A stretch of DNA of 64,000 bases from Bacteroidota bacterium (lineage in GTDB: Bacteria; Bacteroidota; Bacteroidia; NS11-12g; UBA955). How positions within the stretch are numbered: position 1 is the first letter of the stretch; the number at the start of each line of letters is the position of its first letter. This document shows, piece after piece, positions 37,765-46,775 of the stretch. The notes under the pieces were generated by a model. The model saw only the letters and a program-made list of their open reading frames with translations. It searched no databases and was not told where the DNA came from. The DNA is taken from the NCBI GenBank assembly GCA_016787485.1, contig JAEUUL010000021.1, forward strand, positions 48,891 through 112,890, given 5' to 3'. A program made the translations under genes and the position numbers.

Positions 37765-39600
37765 TCAGGGTTTTGGGCTTAACTGCGATTTTTGAAGAAT
37801 CTGCACATAGTGCATGATGGTGAGGATTTTCTCCGGCGACAGGTCACGTGAAATGGGCATAAACCTGGGGTCGTCCACAGACCTGGACATGTAGTAAGGT
37901 ATGGCGCCTGCTACAATGCCCAACGGACCGGGGTTGTTGTCGTTATATACTTTGCTCCATGGCGGGTTCAGTGCGAATATCATAAATGAATGTGCATCCG
38001 ACAGATCCAGTTGCTTGGTCATGGCAGGATACAGTTTCACATAGGGTTCCATCATGGCTTGTATCTCTGCCCATTCCGGGTTTGTATTTACTGTGTACTG
38101 AGAGAACACCAGTACGCTTGCCATTTGATCCTGCAAGGGAGGCTGCATTCCCGGCGTGGGATTGTTCCAGTCTGGCGGCGGCACCGCGGGGTCGTAAGCC
38201 ACAACGAAATACAGCTGACCATCCAGTTCGGGGGTGCGCTGTCCCGGATCCTTCAGTACAGTAAGGGTGAGGGTGGCAAAGCCATTCTCATCCGTTTCGG
38301 AAAGACTGGCCTGCAAAGCACCGTCGGCCTGAGATGTATTCCCGGGGTTGGTGGGTGGAACTGTTGCGCCGGGTGTGGTGCCGTGCACACTCACCACCAC
38401 ACAGGCCATTTGTTTGCCGGTCACTTTTCGTCCCTTGCAGCTCACATACACCTGAGTGGAGGCGGTAGCGCCCGGGGTACCCGACATGCGGATGGGCCTG
38501 ACTTCGACCGCAAAATGGTTGCCTGTATACGTCTCTTCCATCACGATGGGGTTACCCAGATCGGTGCGGCTCATGATCAATTGCAAACACCCCTGTTGCA
38601 GGTCGGTTATCTGGCTGTCGGAAAGGTCAAGTTCAGCCAGCATGGAATTGTTGCTGTATGAGAAATCGGAATAATCCACATTTCCCAACTGCACGGGAGG
38701 CACATCGGGCATCCCGGTTACCAGGGCATTCAGTGTTCCCAGATCAACGGGCGGGCCGCCTGCATTCTGCCGGCAAATGGAGTTTGCCAGGTCTATCACC
38801 AGTTTTTTTCTCCCGCTATCCACCATAAAGGCAGCAGGGTTGAAACTTGGGTAGAACCAGAGGTCTTTATTGGCGTCAAAAGCCCTCGGATTGATCCAAC
38901 GCTGTCCGGGATTGTAAAGTGGTTCGTTGGCAAAAACAGGACCTATTGCTCCGGTAATGCGCCCTGTCTGGTATTGGGCATCTTCAGGTACATTGCGGTA
39001 TCCGTCAACAACGATGCGTATGGAAACCAGATACTGCCCGTTTACCTGCAGGGTCTGCTGTTTCAAAAGATTCAGGGCATCTGAACCCGTATCCACCCAA
39101 TCGCTGGCATTGATGCGCAATACAGACTGAAACCAGCCTGCAGCATTCATATCCCCTCCAAAACTATCCTGATCATAATCGGCAGAATCCCAGGCCCGTT
39201 TTGGCAACACGGCATTGAACCACACATAATTGAGGGTGGCCATATCCATGGCCATGGTGAGTGATTTTCCGTTGGTTTGTCCGAACTGCAGCTGCAAACC
39301 GTATATGGCGGATACAGCCTGTTGATAAACATCCAGGTCCACAAGCCGCGCCGGTGCAGGATTGTCTGTAGTCAATACATTGGCTCCCAGGAGTGCGTCA
39401 CTGCCCATATAACCCGAGGGGCCCAAAACGGAGGTGACCATACAATCCAGAAACTGGAACCTGTGTTGCCCGTCGGGGTTTTGCCAGGGAGATGGTTTGG
39501 TTACGTCGGGCAGATAATGGGTGGGATCATTGTTCACTGTGCTGGGGTCTGTGAAAAACCGGCCAGAGAAGTGAATGCGGGGTATGTGAAGGTAGCTCAT
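37765..39600 (-). CDS. Protein resembling the N-terminal half of VioB/RebD-type iminophenylpyruvate dimer synthases
   Basis: A 611-residue cytosolic protein without signal peptide. Its start, MSYLHIPRIHFSGRFF then PSTVNNDP, resembles the opening of VioB (recalled as xxILDFPRIHFRGW then APTANRDP). Near its end LYPAMTKQLDLSD, PYYMSRSVD and FMPISRDLSPEKILTIM line up with the recalled VioB middle region (VYPFMSDKVFSLAD, YYMPSTRELSAPKARLF). The VioB C-terminal ferritin-like half is absent: this protein stops about where that half would begin. I infer a stand-alone relative of the VioB N-terminal module. The alternative is an unrelated hypothetical protein family. No tryptophan-derived pigment gene is nearby. 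It is 40 bases downstream of the cyclase gene with no promoter visible between. Confidence 0.6.
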   Translation of the reverse strand: MSYLHIPRIHFSGRFFTDPSTVNNDPTHYLPDVTKPSPWQNPDGQHRFQFLDCMVTSVLGPSGYMGSDALLGANVLTTDNPAPARLVDLDVYQQAVSAIYGLQLQFGQTNGKSLTMAMDMATLNYVWFNAVLPKRAWDSADYDQDSFGGDMNAAGWFQSVLRINASDWVDTGSDALNLLKQQTLQVNGQYLVSIRIVVDGYRNVPEDAQYQTGRITGAIGPVFANEPLYNPGQRWINPRAFDANKDLWFYPSFNPAAFMVDSGRKKLVIDLANSICRQNAGGPPVDLGTLNALVTGMPDVPPVQLGNVDYSDFSYSNNSMLAELDLSDSQITDLQQGCLQLIMSRTDLGNPIVMEETYTGNHFAVEVRPIRMSGTPGATASTQVYVSCKGRKVTGKQMACVVVSVHGTTPGATVPPTNPGNTSQADGALQASLSETDENGFATLTLTVLKDPGQRTPELDGQLYFVVAYDPAVPPPDWNNPTPGMQPPLQDQMASVLVFSQYTVNTNPEWAEIQAMMEPYVKLYPAMTKQLDLSDAHSFMIFALNPPWSKVYNDNNPGPLGIVAGAIPYYMSRSVDDPRFMPISRDLSPEKILTIMHYVQILQKSQLSPKP

Positions 39601-39640
39601 GGTATGGTTATCCGGTGGGAATGGTTGAAATGAGTGTGGA

Positions 39641-42600
39641 TTAAAGGGTTGATGAATGTGCGATTTCTTCTTCTACAAAATACATATCAATTTCGCCTTT
39701 ATTTTTTGCATGTACCTTGCCTCTGTATTCGCATCTGAAGAAGTCTTTTATCCGTTCATAGGTGCTGCCACTTATGTTTATTTTTCCGGGCTCACCGCTG
39801 CTTTCCATGCGTGAGGCAATATTTACAGTATCACCCCAAATATCATAGGCAAATTTCTTTATTCCTACGATACCAGCCACCACCGGTCCGGTATGCAATC
39901 CTATGCGGATATCGAAGAACACACGACCTTCTTTTTCCCTTTTTTCCCGTTCTTTTTTAACAAAATCTCTGATTTCCAGTGCAGCCCTTACGGTATCGAT
40001 GGGATTGGAAGGATTGGGCACTGGCAGGCCACCTGCGCACATATAACTGTCCCCTATGGTTTTAATTTTTTCAATGCCGTATTTCGATACAATGTTATCA
40101 AAAGCAGAGTAACAATAATCTATTTCATTGACCAATTCCTGAGCACTCAGGTTTTCACTCAGGGTTGTAAAATTTTTAAAGTCGGTAAATAAAACGGTAA
40201 CCATAGGGAAATCGCGGGCCTTGGAAGAACCGGTTCTCTTGAGTTCTTCGGCGGTTTCCGATGGCAGGATATTAAGCAACAAAGCTTCAGACCGTTCTTT
40301 TTCTTCTTTCAATTCCCGGGTTCTTTCTTTTACTTTTTCTTCCAGATTTTCATACAACAATGCATTTTCAATGCTGATGGCAATCTGACCGCTGAGCATG
40401 TTTAAAAGGGTAATGCGTTCGCCGGTAAATGCGGCTCTGGATTTATTGTTTTCCAGATAAACCACACCGGTAAATTCGCCTTGCTTCATCAGGGGCGCGC
40501 AAAGTACCGAATATGTATTTCTGCTGACGAAATAGGGATCTGTAACGAAGGCCCCCGACTCTGATGCAGCATCCAGCACCACTGCTTCCCGGGTGCGGTT
40601 CACCAGATTCAGCACTTGCTGGGGCAATGCTTCATAATGTTCTGCCGGGGTAGACTCAATTTCTGTGATCTGGTCATTTTCTACCCCATATTCACCTTCA
40701 ACCATCAATTTTCCGTTTCTGTGCAACAAGAGCACAACCCTTTCCGCACCTGCATTCTGCGCAATAATCCGCAGCATACTGGCCATTAAATCCGGCAACC
40801 GGATTTCACGGGAAATGGCTTCGGAAGATTTAAATACGGTGGCCAGATCCAATTGGTGGTCCTGCACCCTTTCTGCGGCGACCACTGCCCCTCCTGTATC
40901 CGAGGAATTAAATGCAACAAGATATTCCTGCAAATCCGGAAACTGCTCCTGCAGGGTTCTGGCATAGGGTTCCGCACCCAGTTTTATGTAATTGTATACC
41001 GCGTCATTCAAATGGAAACCAGCCATTCTGCGGCGGCCATTCTGGTGATGAAATCCGGCACTGCGTTGCTGTGCCAGTGAAAGAATATGTGTGTAACCGT
41101 ATTTTGCGGCCATATCTATGGCCTTTTCATAGGATGACTGGGCCTGCTCATTTTGTCCCATTGCACGGTGCATTTCTGCCTCCAGCAGCAAACTTTTATG
41201 TACAAAGTTTGATTCACAACCCTGGCTCCAGTTCCTGAATTTTTTCAGCGCCTGCAACATACTTTTTTGCCCCTGTTTATTGCCAAGCATATACAGTGCG
41301 CTGCCTGTCATTCCTTTCCAGAAATAATGCTCTGCTGTATGCAGCATACCCGGAGAATCTTTCAGGTATTTGCCGGACAAAAGCGCTGTATCCCATGCTT
41401 TCTCATAAGCTCCACGTAAATAAAGCACTGCCATTTTATTGATGTAATAATAATGGGCAAAATGTCTTGATGTAAATTGTTTGAGATTCTCTGTGTATTC
41501 GGTTTCATTCACATTTGCCGTGCTGAATGAAAGTAAATCTTCTGTTTCACCCCGGAGATTGCGTATGGCCTGTGTAACTGCCAGCAGGGTTTGTACACCT
41601 TCCTCGTTACCGATGCGGGTGAGCAGGGCCGTATACCGTTCTGCCTGACCCAATACATCGTCGTACGGCACACCTCGCATAAACTGGCTTTGAAGAGTGG
41701 CACAGCAGGCGCAGCTCAGGTGAAACCAGTCTCCGGTTTCCAGTGCAGATTCGTAGGCCGTAAGCCAGTATCTTTCCATTTCGGTGGCAGGCAGGCGCCA
41801 GGGAACGGCAAAATAGCCCACAACAAAATGCGTTTCAGCTTTATAGAAATAACTTTTGTATTTCTCTACCAGCGCCAGGGTGAGTTTGCCATAATCAAAA
41901 CCTGCCTGCTTGCGGTTGAGAATGGCACCCAGGAAAATGCTGCCAAAGGCCATGTACCCGATAAAAACGCCATCCGCATTGCCATGCTTCAGACAAAGGT
42001 TTACAATCCGTCCGCACAGCACCACGCACAATTCAGGCCTGATCTGGTAGGCTGCGCGTCCCATTGTGGCCATAAGCAGAATAGCCATGCGCAGTTTTTC
42101 ATCCTCCATTTCTTTCATCTGCAAAATGTCATCTGCAGATTTTCCCCGTGTTTGCCACTTAAAGGAAATCAACTCGCGGATGAGATGTGGCGGGGAAAAT
42201 CCGGATGGAAGTTTCACCCCCAGCAGACCCACCGCTTTTCTGCCGGCCTGATAAGCATCTTCAAACCTTCGCAGATTGGTATAGAAATAGATTTTGTGCT
42301 GGTATACCCGTGCTTTGGCTATGGCATCTGTTGCTTGTTCAATGGATTGGTCGTAGTATGTTGCTGCTTCATCCGTATTTCCGGCCATATGTTCACAGCC
42401 TGCACGCTGCAGCAGCAAATCGCTGTAAAAACTTCCGGCTTGTGTAAATACCGCTGCTGGCAAACAATCCATAGCTGCTCTTACATACACCAGTGCGGTT
42501 TCATGGGCACCTGCGTTACTGGCCATCACACTTGCTCTGTAATTGACTTCGGCCAGCATCATCAGCTGGTTTTCATCCGTTATCAGCGACCGCGCAAAAT

Positions 42601-44773
42601 TGAGATGGTCTGCAACCGTGTACAGATTGGTATCGGGTTCGTCCGATTTTAACAGGGACTGCTGTTTCCAGCCTATGCTCAGCCGCAGCTTCTTTTGTTC
42701 TGCATCATTCAGCAGAGAATAAGCGGCCTGCTGCACACGGTCGTGCAAAAAGCGGTATTCTTCGGATGTGTCTTCTCCTGATTTGTAGACCGGCAATATC
42801 AGACCATAGTCTACCAACTCATGCAAGAGGTGCAATATGACAGAACGTTCACCACCACTGGCATCACACAGGTCTTCTGCATTGAACCCAAAACCGATAC
42901 AGGCAGCAGTACTTACAAGGTTCTGCAGTTCCTGACTCAGTTTTTGAATGCGGGCTATCATCAGCTCCGCCACATTGTCTGTTATTCCTACTTCATTGAG
43001 TTTTTCAAGATTGGTATTCCATCCCGCGGGTTGATTCCGGAAATAAATGGCTCCCGTTTCATGCAGTGTATACAAACATTGTCTGGTAAAAAACGGATTA
43101 CCATTGGTTTTGGCGTAAATCTGATCTGAAAAATCTGCACATTGATTCGGCTCACACAACAGGGAATCCGCAATCATCTGGTTCAATGTGGATTTATCCA
43201 GGGGCTGCAGTACAATTTCCTTTATTGTGGCATTCTGCTTCTTCAGCCGGTCTGCCATCAGAGACAAGGGGTGCGATTCATTCACCTCATTGTCGCGGTA
43301 TGCTCCTATGAGTAGAAAATGTTCGGATTTACCGGTGCTGATCTGCTGCTCGATCCAGCGGCGTGTGGAAGTGTCTATCCATTGCAGATCGTCGATAAAT
43401 ACACACAGGGGAATTCCGGACCGGGTAAATACATTGACAAACCGTTCCAGGAGGGCGTGAAAACGGTTGTCAGATTCCACCTGTGGAAGTTCTGTTACGC
43501 CGGGTTGTTCACCTATCAGGGTTTCCAGTTCCGGGATTGCATCGGTAAGAATTTTGCCCAGTGATCCTGTTGCTTCCAGTATTTGTTCTTTCCAGCGCAG
43601 CAACTGCTCTTCCGGCTCTGTAAGCAGATTTCTGATCAGCTCCCGAAATGCATCAGTCAATGGTTTCAGTGGAATTTCGCGTTTAAACTGGTCAAATTTT
43701 CCGGATACGAAATAGCCCCGGTCTATTTGCAACTGTTTGCGTATTTCACCTACCAGCCTTGATTTGCCAACTCCGGAATAACCTGATACCAGCACCAGGG
43801 TTGTGTTTCCGCCTGCAGCCTGCTTGTATGCTTCCATCAACTGGCCCAGTTCATTCTCCCGGCCATACAACTTGTCAGGAATGCGAAATACTTCGCTGAT
43901 GTCGTTCTTGCCGGGTTCAAACGGGGCTATTTGTCCGGATGCCTGCCATTGGCTCCGGCACTCCTGCAGGTCTGCCAGCAAACCAGTGGCACTCTGGTAG
44001 CGGTCCCCGGCACTTTTTGCCAGCAGTTTGAAAACCACATTGGACAAGGCAGCAGGTATGTTTATGCGCTGCTCTTCCAGCCTGGGTGGAGACAAAGCCA
44101 GGTGGCCATGAACTACAGAAAGCGGATCTGTAGAATAAAACAGGGCTTTGCCACAAAGCAGACGGTAAAACAGACAACCCAGTGAGTAAAGATCAGAACG
44201 CTGGTCCAGCGAACGGTTCATTCGTCCCGTTTGTTCCGGCGATATGTAGGAAAGCTGTGTATCGTTTATTTCATGGGCATTCGGGGTGAGAGGCTCCCTC
44301 GAGATTCGGGCCGCAAGGCCAAAACCGGTAAGCACGATGAATTTGTCTTCGGGCCTGATGAGAATTGAAACCGGCGATATGTTTTTATGCACCACATTTT
44401 GCTGGTGCAACCAGGCTAAGGTTTCTGTAAGGGCGATGGCAAAGTCAAAAAAATCTGATATGGATATACCGGAAATCTCCAGCCAGGATTCCAGCGTAAT
44501 GCCGTTGAAGGGTTTGTATACCAGTGCCTGACTTTGTTCATAGGGTTGCAACCGGTCTGCCTGAAGTATATGATCATGGCTCAGTTGCTGCAGCAACTCA
44601 TATTCCTGAGCCAACCTTGCCAGAGTTGCCTCGGAAGGAAAAGAACTCCCCGGCACTTTTACCAGTATATGTTCCCTGGTGTCTCCCCTCAGCGCCTGAT
44701 AAGTCATAAAACGGCTGTCACTTCCCGTTTTGGAGAGAATTTTAAATGGAAGAGATTCAGTTGTGTTTGACAT
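39641..44773 (-). CDS. Pseudokinase / AAA ATPase / helical repeats / GAF / class III adenylate cyclase fusion
   Basis: A 1710-residue signalling giant. Residues 1-275 are a Ser/Thr-kinase-like domain. K39 (ILVKV) and SPE180 remain, but HRD reads H129-K-N131, the catalytic Lys and Asn positions are S133 and S136, and DFG reads G150-F-G, so it cannot phosphorylate in the usual way. Residues ~300-640 are an AAA-type ATPase (Walker A GYSGVGKS 331-338, Walker B VFIDDLQW). A long helical/TPR-like region and a GAF domain (~1330-1480) follow, then a coiled coil. From residue 1526 a class III cyclase has the metal Asps D1531 (FTDFKNFT) and D1575, the adenine-type K1571 and D1644, and N1651/R1655, so adenylate cyclase activity is expected. 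A CRP-like site precedes the gene. Confidence 0.9.
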   Translation of the reverse strand: MSNTTESLPFKILSKTGSDSRFMTYQALRGDTREHILVKVPGSSFPSEATLARLAQEYELLQQLSHDHILQADRLQPYEQSQALVYKPFNGITLESWLEISGISISDFFDFAIALTETLAWLHQQNVVHKNISPVSILIRPEDKFIVLTGFGLAARISREPLTPNAHEINDTQLSYISPEQTGRMNRSLDQRSDLYSLGCLFYRLLCGKALFYSTDPLSVVHGHLALSPPRLEEQRINIPAALSNVVFKLLAKSAGDRYQSATGLLADLQECRSQWQASGQIAPFEPGKNDISEVFRIPDKLYGRENELGQLMEAYKQAAGGNTTLVLVSGYSGVGKSRLVGEIRKQLQIDRGYFVSGKFDQFKREIPLKPLTDAFRELIRNLLTEPEEQLLRWKEQILEATGSLGKILTDAIPELETLIGEQPGVTELPQVESDNRFHALLERFVNVFTRSGIPLCVFIDDLQWIDTSTRRWIEQQISTGKSEHFLLIGAYRDNEVNESHPLSLMADRLKKQNATIKEIVLQPLDKSTLNQMIADSLLCEPNQCADFSDQIYAKTNGNPFFTRQCLYTLHETGAIYFRNQPAGWNTNLEKLNEVGITDNVAELMIARIQKLSQELQNLVSTAACIGFGFNAEDLCDASGGERSVILHLLHELVDYGLILPVYKSGEDTSEEYRFLHDRVQQAAYSLLNDAEQKKLRLSIGWKQQSLLKSDEPDTNLYTVADHLNFARSLITDENQLMMLAEVNYRASVMASNAGAHETALVYVRAAMDCLPAAVFTQAGSFYSDLLLQRAGCEHMAGNTDEAATYYDQSIEQATDAIAKARVYQHKIYFYTNLRRFEDAYQAGRKAVGLLGVKLPSGFSPPHLIRELISFKWQTRGKSADDILQMKEMEDEKLRMAILLMATMGRAAYQIRPELCVVLCGRIVNLCLKHGNADGVFIGYMAFGSIFLGAILNRKQAGFDYGKLTLALVEKYKSYFYKAETHFVVGYFAVPWRLPATEMERYWLTAYESALETGDWFHLSCACCATLQSQFMRGVPYDDVLGQAERYTALLTRIGNEEGVQTLLAVTQAIRNLRGETEDLLSFSTANVNETEYTENLKQFTSRHFAHYYYINKMAVLYLRGAYEKAWDTALLSGKYLKDSPGMLHTAEHYFWKGMTGSALYMLGNKQGQKSMLQALKKFRNWSQGCESNFVHKSLLLEAEMHRAMGQNEQAQSSYEKAIDMAAKYGYTHILSLAQQRSAGFHHQNGRRRMAGFHLNDAVYNYIKLGAEPYARTLQEQFPDLQEYLVAFNSSDTGGAVVAAERVQDHQLDLATVFKSSEAISREIRLPDLMASMLRIIAQNAGAERVVLLLHRNGKLMVEGEYGVENDQITEIESTPAEHYEALPQQVLNLVNRTREAVVLDAASESGAFVTDPYFVSRNTYSVLCAPLMKQGEFTGVVYLENNKSRAAFTGERITLLNMLSGQIAISIENALLYENLEEKVKERTRELKEEKERSEALLLNILPSETAEELKRTGSSKARDFPMVTVLFTDFKNFTTLSENLSAQELVNEIDYCYSAFDNIVSKYGIEKIKTIGDSYMCAGGLPVPNPSNPIDTVRAALEIRDFVKKEREKREKEGRVFFDIRIGLHTGPVVAGIVGIKKFAYDIWGDTVNIASRMESSGEPGKINISGSTYERIKDFFRCEYRGKVHAKNKGEIDMYFVEEEIAHSSTL

Positions 44774-44784
44774 GGCGGTGTATT

Positions 44785-44800
44785 TGTGACAGAGGTCACA
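44785..44800. promoter_or_regulatory. CRP-like palindrome between promoter and start of the adenylate cyclase gene
   Basis: TGTGACAGAGGTCACA fits TGTGA-N6-TCACA exactly. It ends 12 bases before the cyclase ATG (44773, minus strand). With the promoter at 44805-44837 it would cover about +1 to +16, a repressing position, which would give feedback control of the cyclase by a cAMP receptor. Chance occurrence cannot be excluded. Confidence 0.6.
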
Positions 44801-44804
44801 TATG

Positions 44805-44837
44805 CAATGTTAGGTAACACATACCAAAAAAACCAAA
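44805..44837 (-). promoter_or_regulatory. Predicted promoter TTTG-N21-TAACATTG of the cyclase unit
   Basis: On the minus strand TTTG (44834-44837) is 21 bases from TAACATTG (44805-44812), one mismatch from TAnnTTTG. The transcript would start near 44801, leaving a leader of about 28 bases. Confidence 0.55.
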
Positions 44838-44973
44838 TCAGTGCGTAATTGCGCAATCTGCAATTCTGCGGAAACTGGTGTGTTTATCATTGTCGTATCA
44901 GCAATACAAGTCTGCGCTGGTTTTCAATTCTGGTATTGGCCAATCCAATTGGCAATGAAAAAAATGGACGCGA

Positions 44974-45492
44974 TTATTCCTGTATTGTTTTTTGCAATGA
45001 CAATACATCAAATCCTTTTTCTTTTAACCGGGATAAAATTCCATTGTAAATGGTTTCATCCATGATGGGTTTCCTGCACAGTATCCACAGATATTTTCGG
45101 TTGGGGTGACCCACCACGGCATAGGAGTAGTCATCGGCTAAATTGATAATCCAGTATTTGCCGCGGAAAGGCCAGAAAAACTGCACTTTCAGTTTGGCAT
45201 TTCCGGAATTTCTGGTCACAAACGCTTTGCCTTTGATATAAGATTCCCGCCCGTTTACACTGTCCTTGTTGCAGCGGTTTTCTACAATGACAAACCCTTT
45301 TGAACTGAGTGTATATTCTGCAGTGGTTTTATGACAACCTTTTTGAAACCGCTGCGGATAGGAAGCTATTTCATGCCATTTTCCGGCGTATCGGGCCAGA
45401 ACCACATACGGAACTGTTTTTAAAGGTTGTGCATTCATTTTTAATAAAAATAAAACAGAAAAAATGAAAGGCAGATGGCGGATCAGGTTCAT
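44974..45492 (-). CDS. Lipocalin family protein (Blc-like), exported
   Basis: A 172-residue lipocalin. The ATG at 45492 begins a signal peptide (MNLIRHLPFIFSVLFLLKMNA, then Q); the longer frame would start within the upstream dioxygenase gene. The first lipocalin motif is ARYAGKWHEIASYPQRFQ near residue 35, and later GKYWIINLADDYSYAVVG with LWILCRKP gives the second and third conserved strands. The usual Blc lipobox is not obvious, so it may be soluble in the periplasm. The gene starts 17 bases after the stop of the second homogentisate dioxygenase copy and is probably co-transcribed with it. The ligand is presumably a lipid or small hydrophobic compound. Confidence 0.87.
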   Translation of the reverse strand: MNLIRHLPFIFSVLFLLKMNAQPLKTVPYVVLARYAGKWHEIASYPQRFQKGCHKTTAEYTLSSKGFVIVENRCNKDSVNGRESYIKGKAFVTRNSGNAKLKVQFFWPFRGKYWIINLADDYSYAVVGHPNRKYLWILCRKPIMDETIYNGILSRLKEKGFDVLSLQKTIQE

Positions 45493-45508
45493 TGTGTCGG
45501 GAATCCGG

Positions 45509-46666
45509 TTATTCCACCCAGGTTTTCCAGTAACCGGGATCCTCAACATCCACAGCATCCGTGGTAATCATCAGCGGATAAAACGGATCTATCATTACCG
45601 CCAGTTCGCGGGTTTCCTTTGCACCAAGGCTCTTCTCCACAGTACCAGGGTGCGGACCGTGCGGTATGCCTTTGGGATGCAGCGTAATCATTCCGCGTTC
45701 AACATGTTTGCGGCTCATAAAATCACCATCCACGTAATACAAAATTTCGTCACTGTCTACATTGCTGTGATTGTATGGAGCCGGCACACTCAGCGGGTGA
45801 TAATCGTAAAGACGGGGAACAAAACTGCAGATCACATACCCTTTGCCTTCAAAAGTCTGATGAATGGGGGGCGGCATATGCAATCTTCCTGTTATGGGCT
45901 CATAATCGTGTATACTGAATGCGTATGGATAAAGGAAACCGTCCCAGCCAATTGCATCAAATGGATGCGTAGCATAGGTGTATGGCCAAATATAATCCTG
46001 TTTTTTAATCATCACATGAAACTCCCCTTTCACATCATGGGTTTCCAGACTGTGCGGCAGTTTGATATCCCTTTCGCAATAGGGGCTGTGCTCCAGCAGT
46101 TGTCCCATGCTGTTCTGGTAGCGTTTTGGCGGGTATACCGGACTGGGTGATTCAACCACAAGCAGGCGGTTTTTGCTGTCGTTAAAGTGAATCTGATAAA
46201 TGGTACCCCGGGGAATAACGATATAATCTCCGTACTCAAAATCGATGCGGCCATAAACTGTGCGCACATGGCCACTGCCTTCATGCACAAACAGTACTTC
46301 ATCGGCATCGGAGTTTTTAAAGAAATAGTCTTCAGTACCCCTGGTGGGTGCGGCTACACCTATACGCACATCGCTGTTCATAAGCAACACTTTGCGGCTT
46401 TGGATATAATCATCGGCCGGTGGAGTGTTGAAAGTAAGATAACTGCGGTGCTGCATATTGCGCGGCATGGCCACCTGCGGCTCTACACTCCACTCCTGCC
46501 CGATCTGTGATACCAATGTGGGTGGATGTGCATGATAAATGAGGCTGTATATGCTGTTGAACCCTTCGGTGCTTACCAGCTCTTCGGCATAAAGGCTGCC
46601 GTCGGGTTTGGTATACTGGGTATGGCGTTTGCGTGGAATCTGTCCGAGTTTGTAGTAAAAAGACAT
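45509..46666 (-). CDS. Homogentisate 1,2-dioxygenase paralogue
   Basis: A 385-residue cupin dioxygenase clearly paralogous to the 7420-8580 enzyme. Shared blocks include PITGRLHMPPPIHQTFEG, ICSFVPRLYDYHP, DSDEILYYVDGDFMSR and GIPHGPHPGT. The predicted iron ligands of the other copy (His in NHSNVDSDE, the following Glu and the His of PHGPHPG) are all conserved. The copies differ most in the first 100 residues, for example FNTPPADDYIQSRK here against GYDVPVEDDYLESRK. The gene is not linked to hppD but to a lipocalin, and has its own strong promoter, so it may act on a different ring substrate. I leave the symbol blank for that reason. Confidence 0.85.
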   Translation of the reverse strand: MSFYYKLGQIPRKRHTQYTKPDGSLYAEELVSTEGFNSIYSLIYHAHPPTLVSQIGQEWSVEPQVAMPRNMQHRSYLTFNTPPADDYIQSRKVLLMNSDVRIGVAAPTRGTEDYFFKNSDADEVLFVHEGSGHVRTVYGRIDFEYGDYIVIPRGTIYQIHFNDSKNRLLVVESPSPVYPPKRYQNSMGQLLEHSPYCERDIKLPHSLETHDVKGEFHVMIKKQDYIWPYTYATHPFDAIGWDGFLYPYAFSIHDYEPITGRLHMPPPIHQTFEGKGYVICSFVPRLYDYHPLSVPAPYNHSNVDSDEILYYVDGDFMSRKHVERGMITLHPKGIPHGPHPGTVEKSLGAKETRELAVMIDPFYPLMITTDAVDVEDPGYWKTWVE

Positions 46667-46682
46667 AGTGGGTTACAACAGG

Positions 46683-46714
46683 CAAAAATACAGGAGCCTG
46701 CCCACAAATTCAAA
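46683..46714 (-). promoter_or_regulatory. Predicted promoter TTTG-N20-TATTTTTG of the second dioxygenase gene
   Basis: TTTG (46711-46714) and TATTTTTG (46683-46690) on the minus strand are 20 bases apart, a full match to the Bacteroidota consensus. The -7 box lies 16 bases before the ATG. Confidence 0.78.
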
Positions 46715-46763
46715 GGCTTGCTTTTTACCGGATTCTGCATGAATTGAGACGATGAATATTCCC

Positions 46764-46771
46764 TAAATTTG
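46764..46771 (+). promoter_or_regulatory. Predicted -7 box TAAATTTG, 4 bases before ATG at 46776
   Basis: TAAATTTG fits TAnnTTTG and is followed by TTGA and the ATG. A TTG is present 17 bases upstream, a little short. This is another candidate leaderless start. Confidence 0.5.
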
Positions 46772-46775
46772 TTGA

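Noticed and set aside
41591..42652. A 353-codon open frame on the plus strand inside the cyclase fusion gene
   Set aside because: It lies opposite the helical-repeat part of the 1710-residue protein, which is continuous and has clear domains on both sides.
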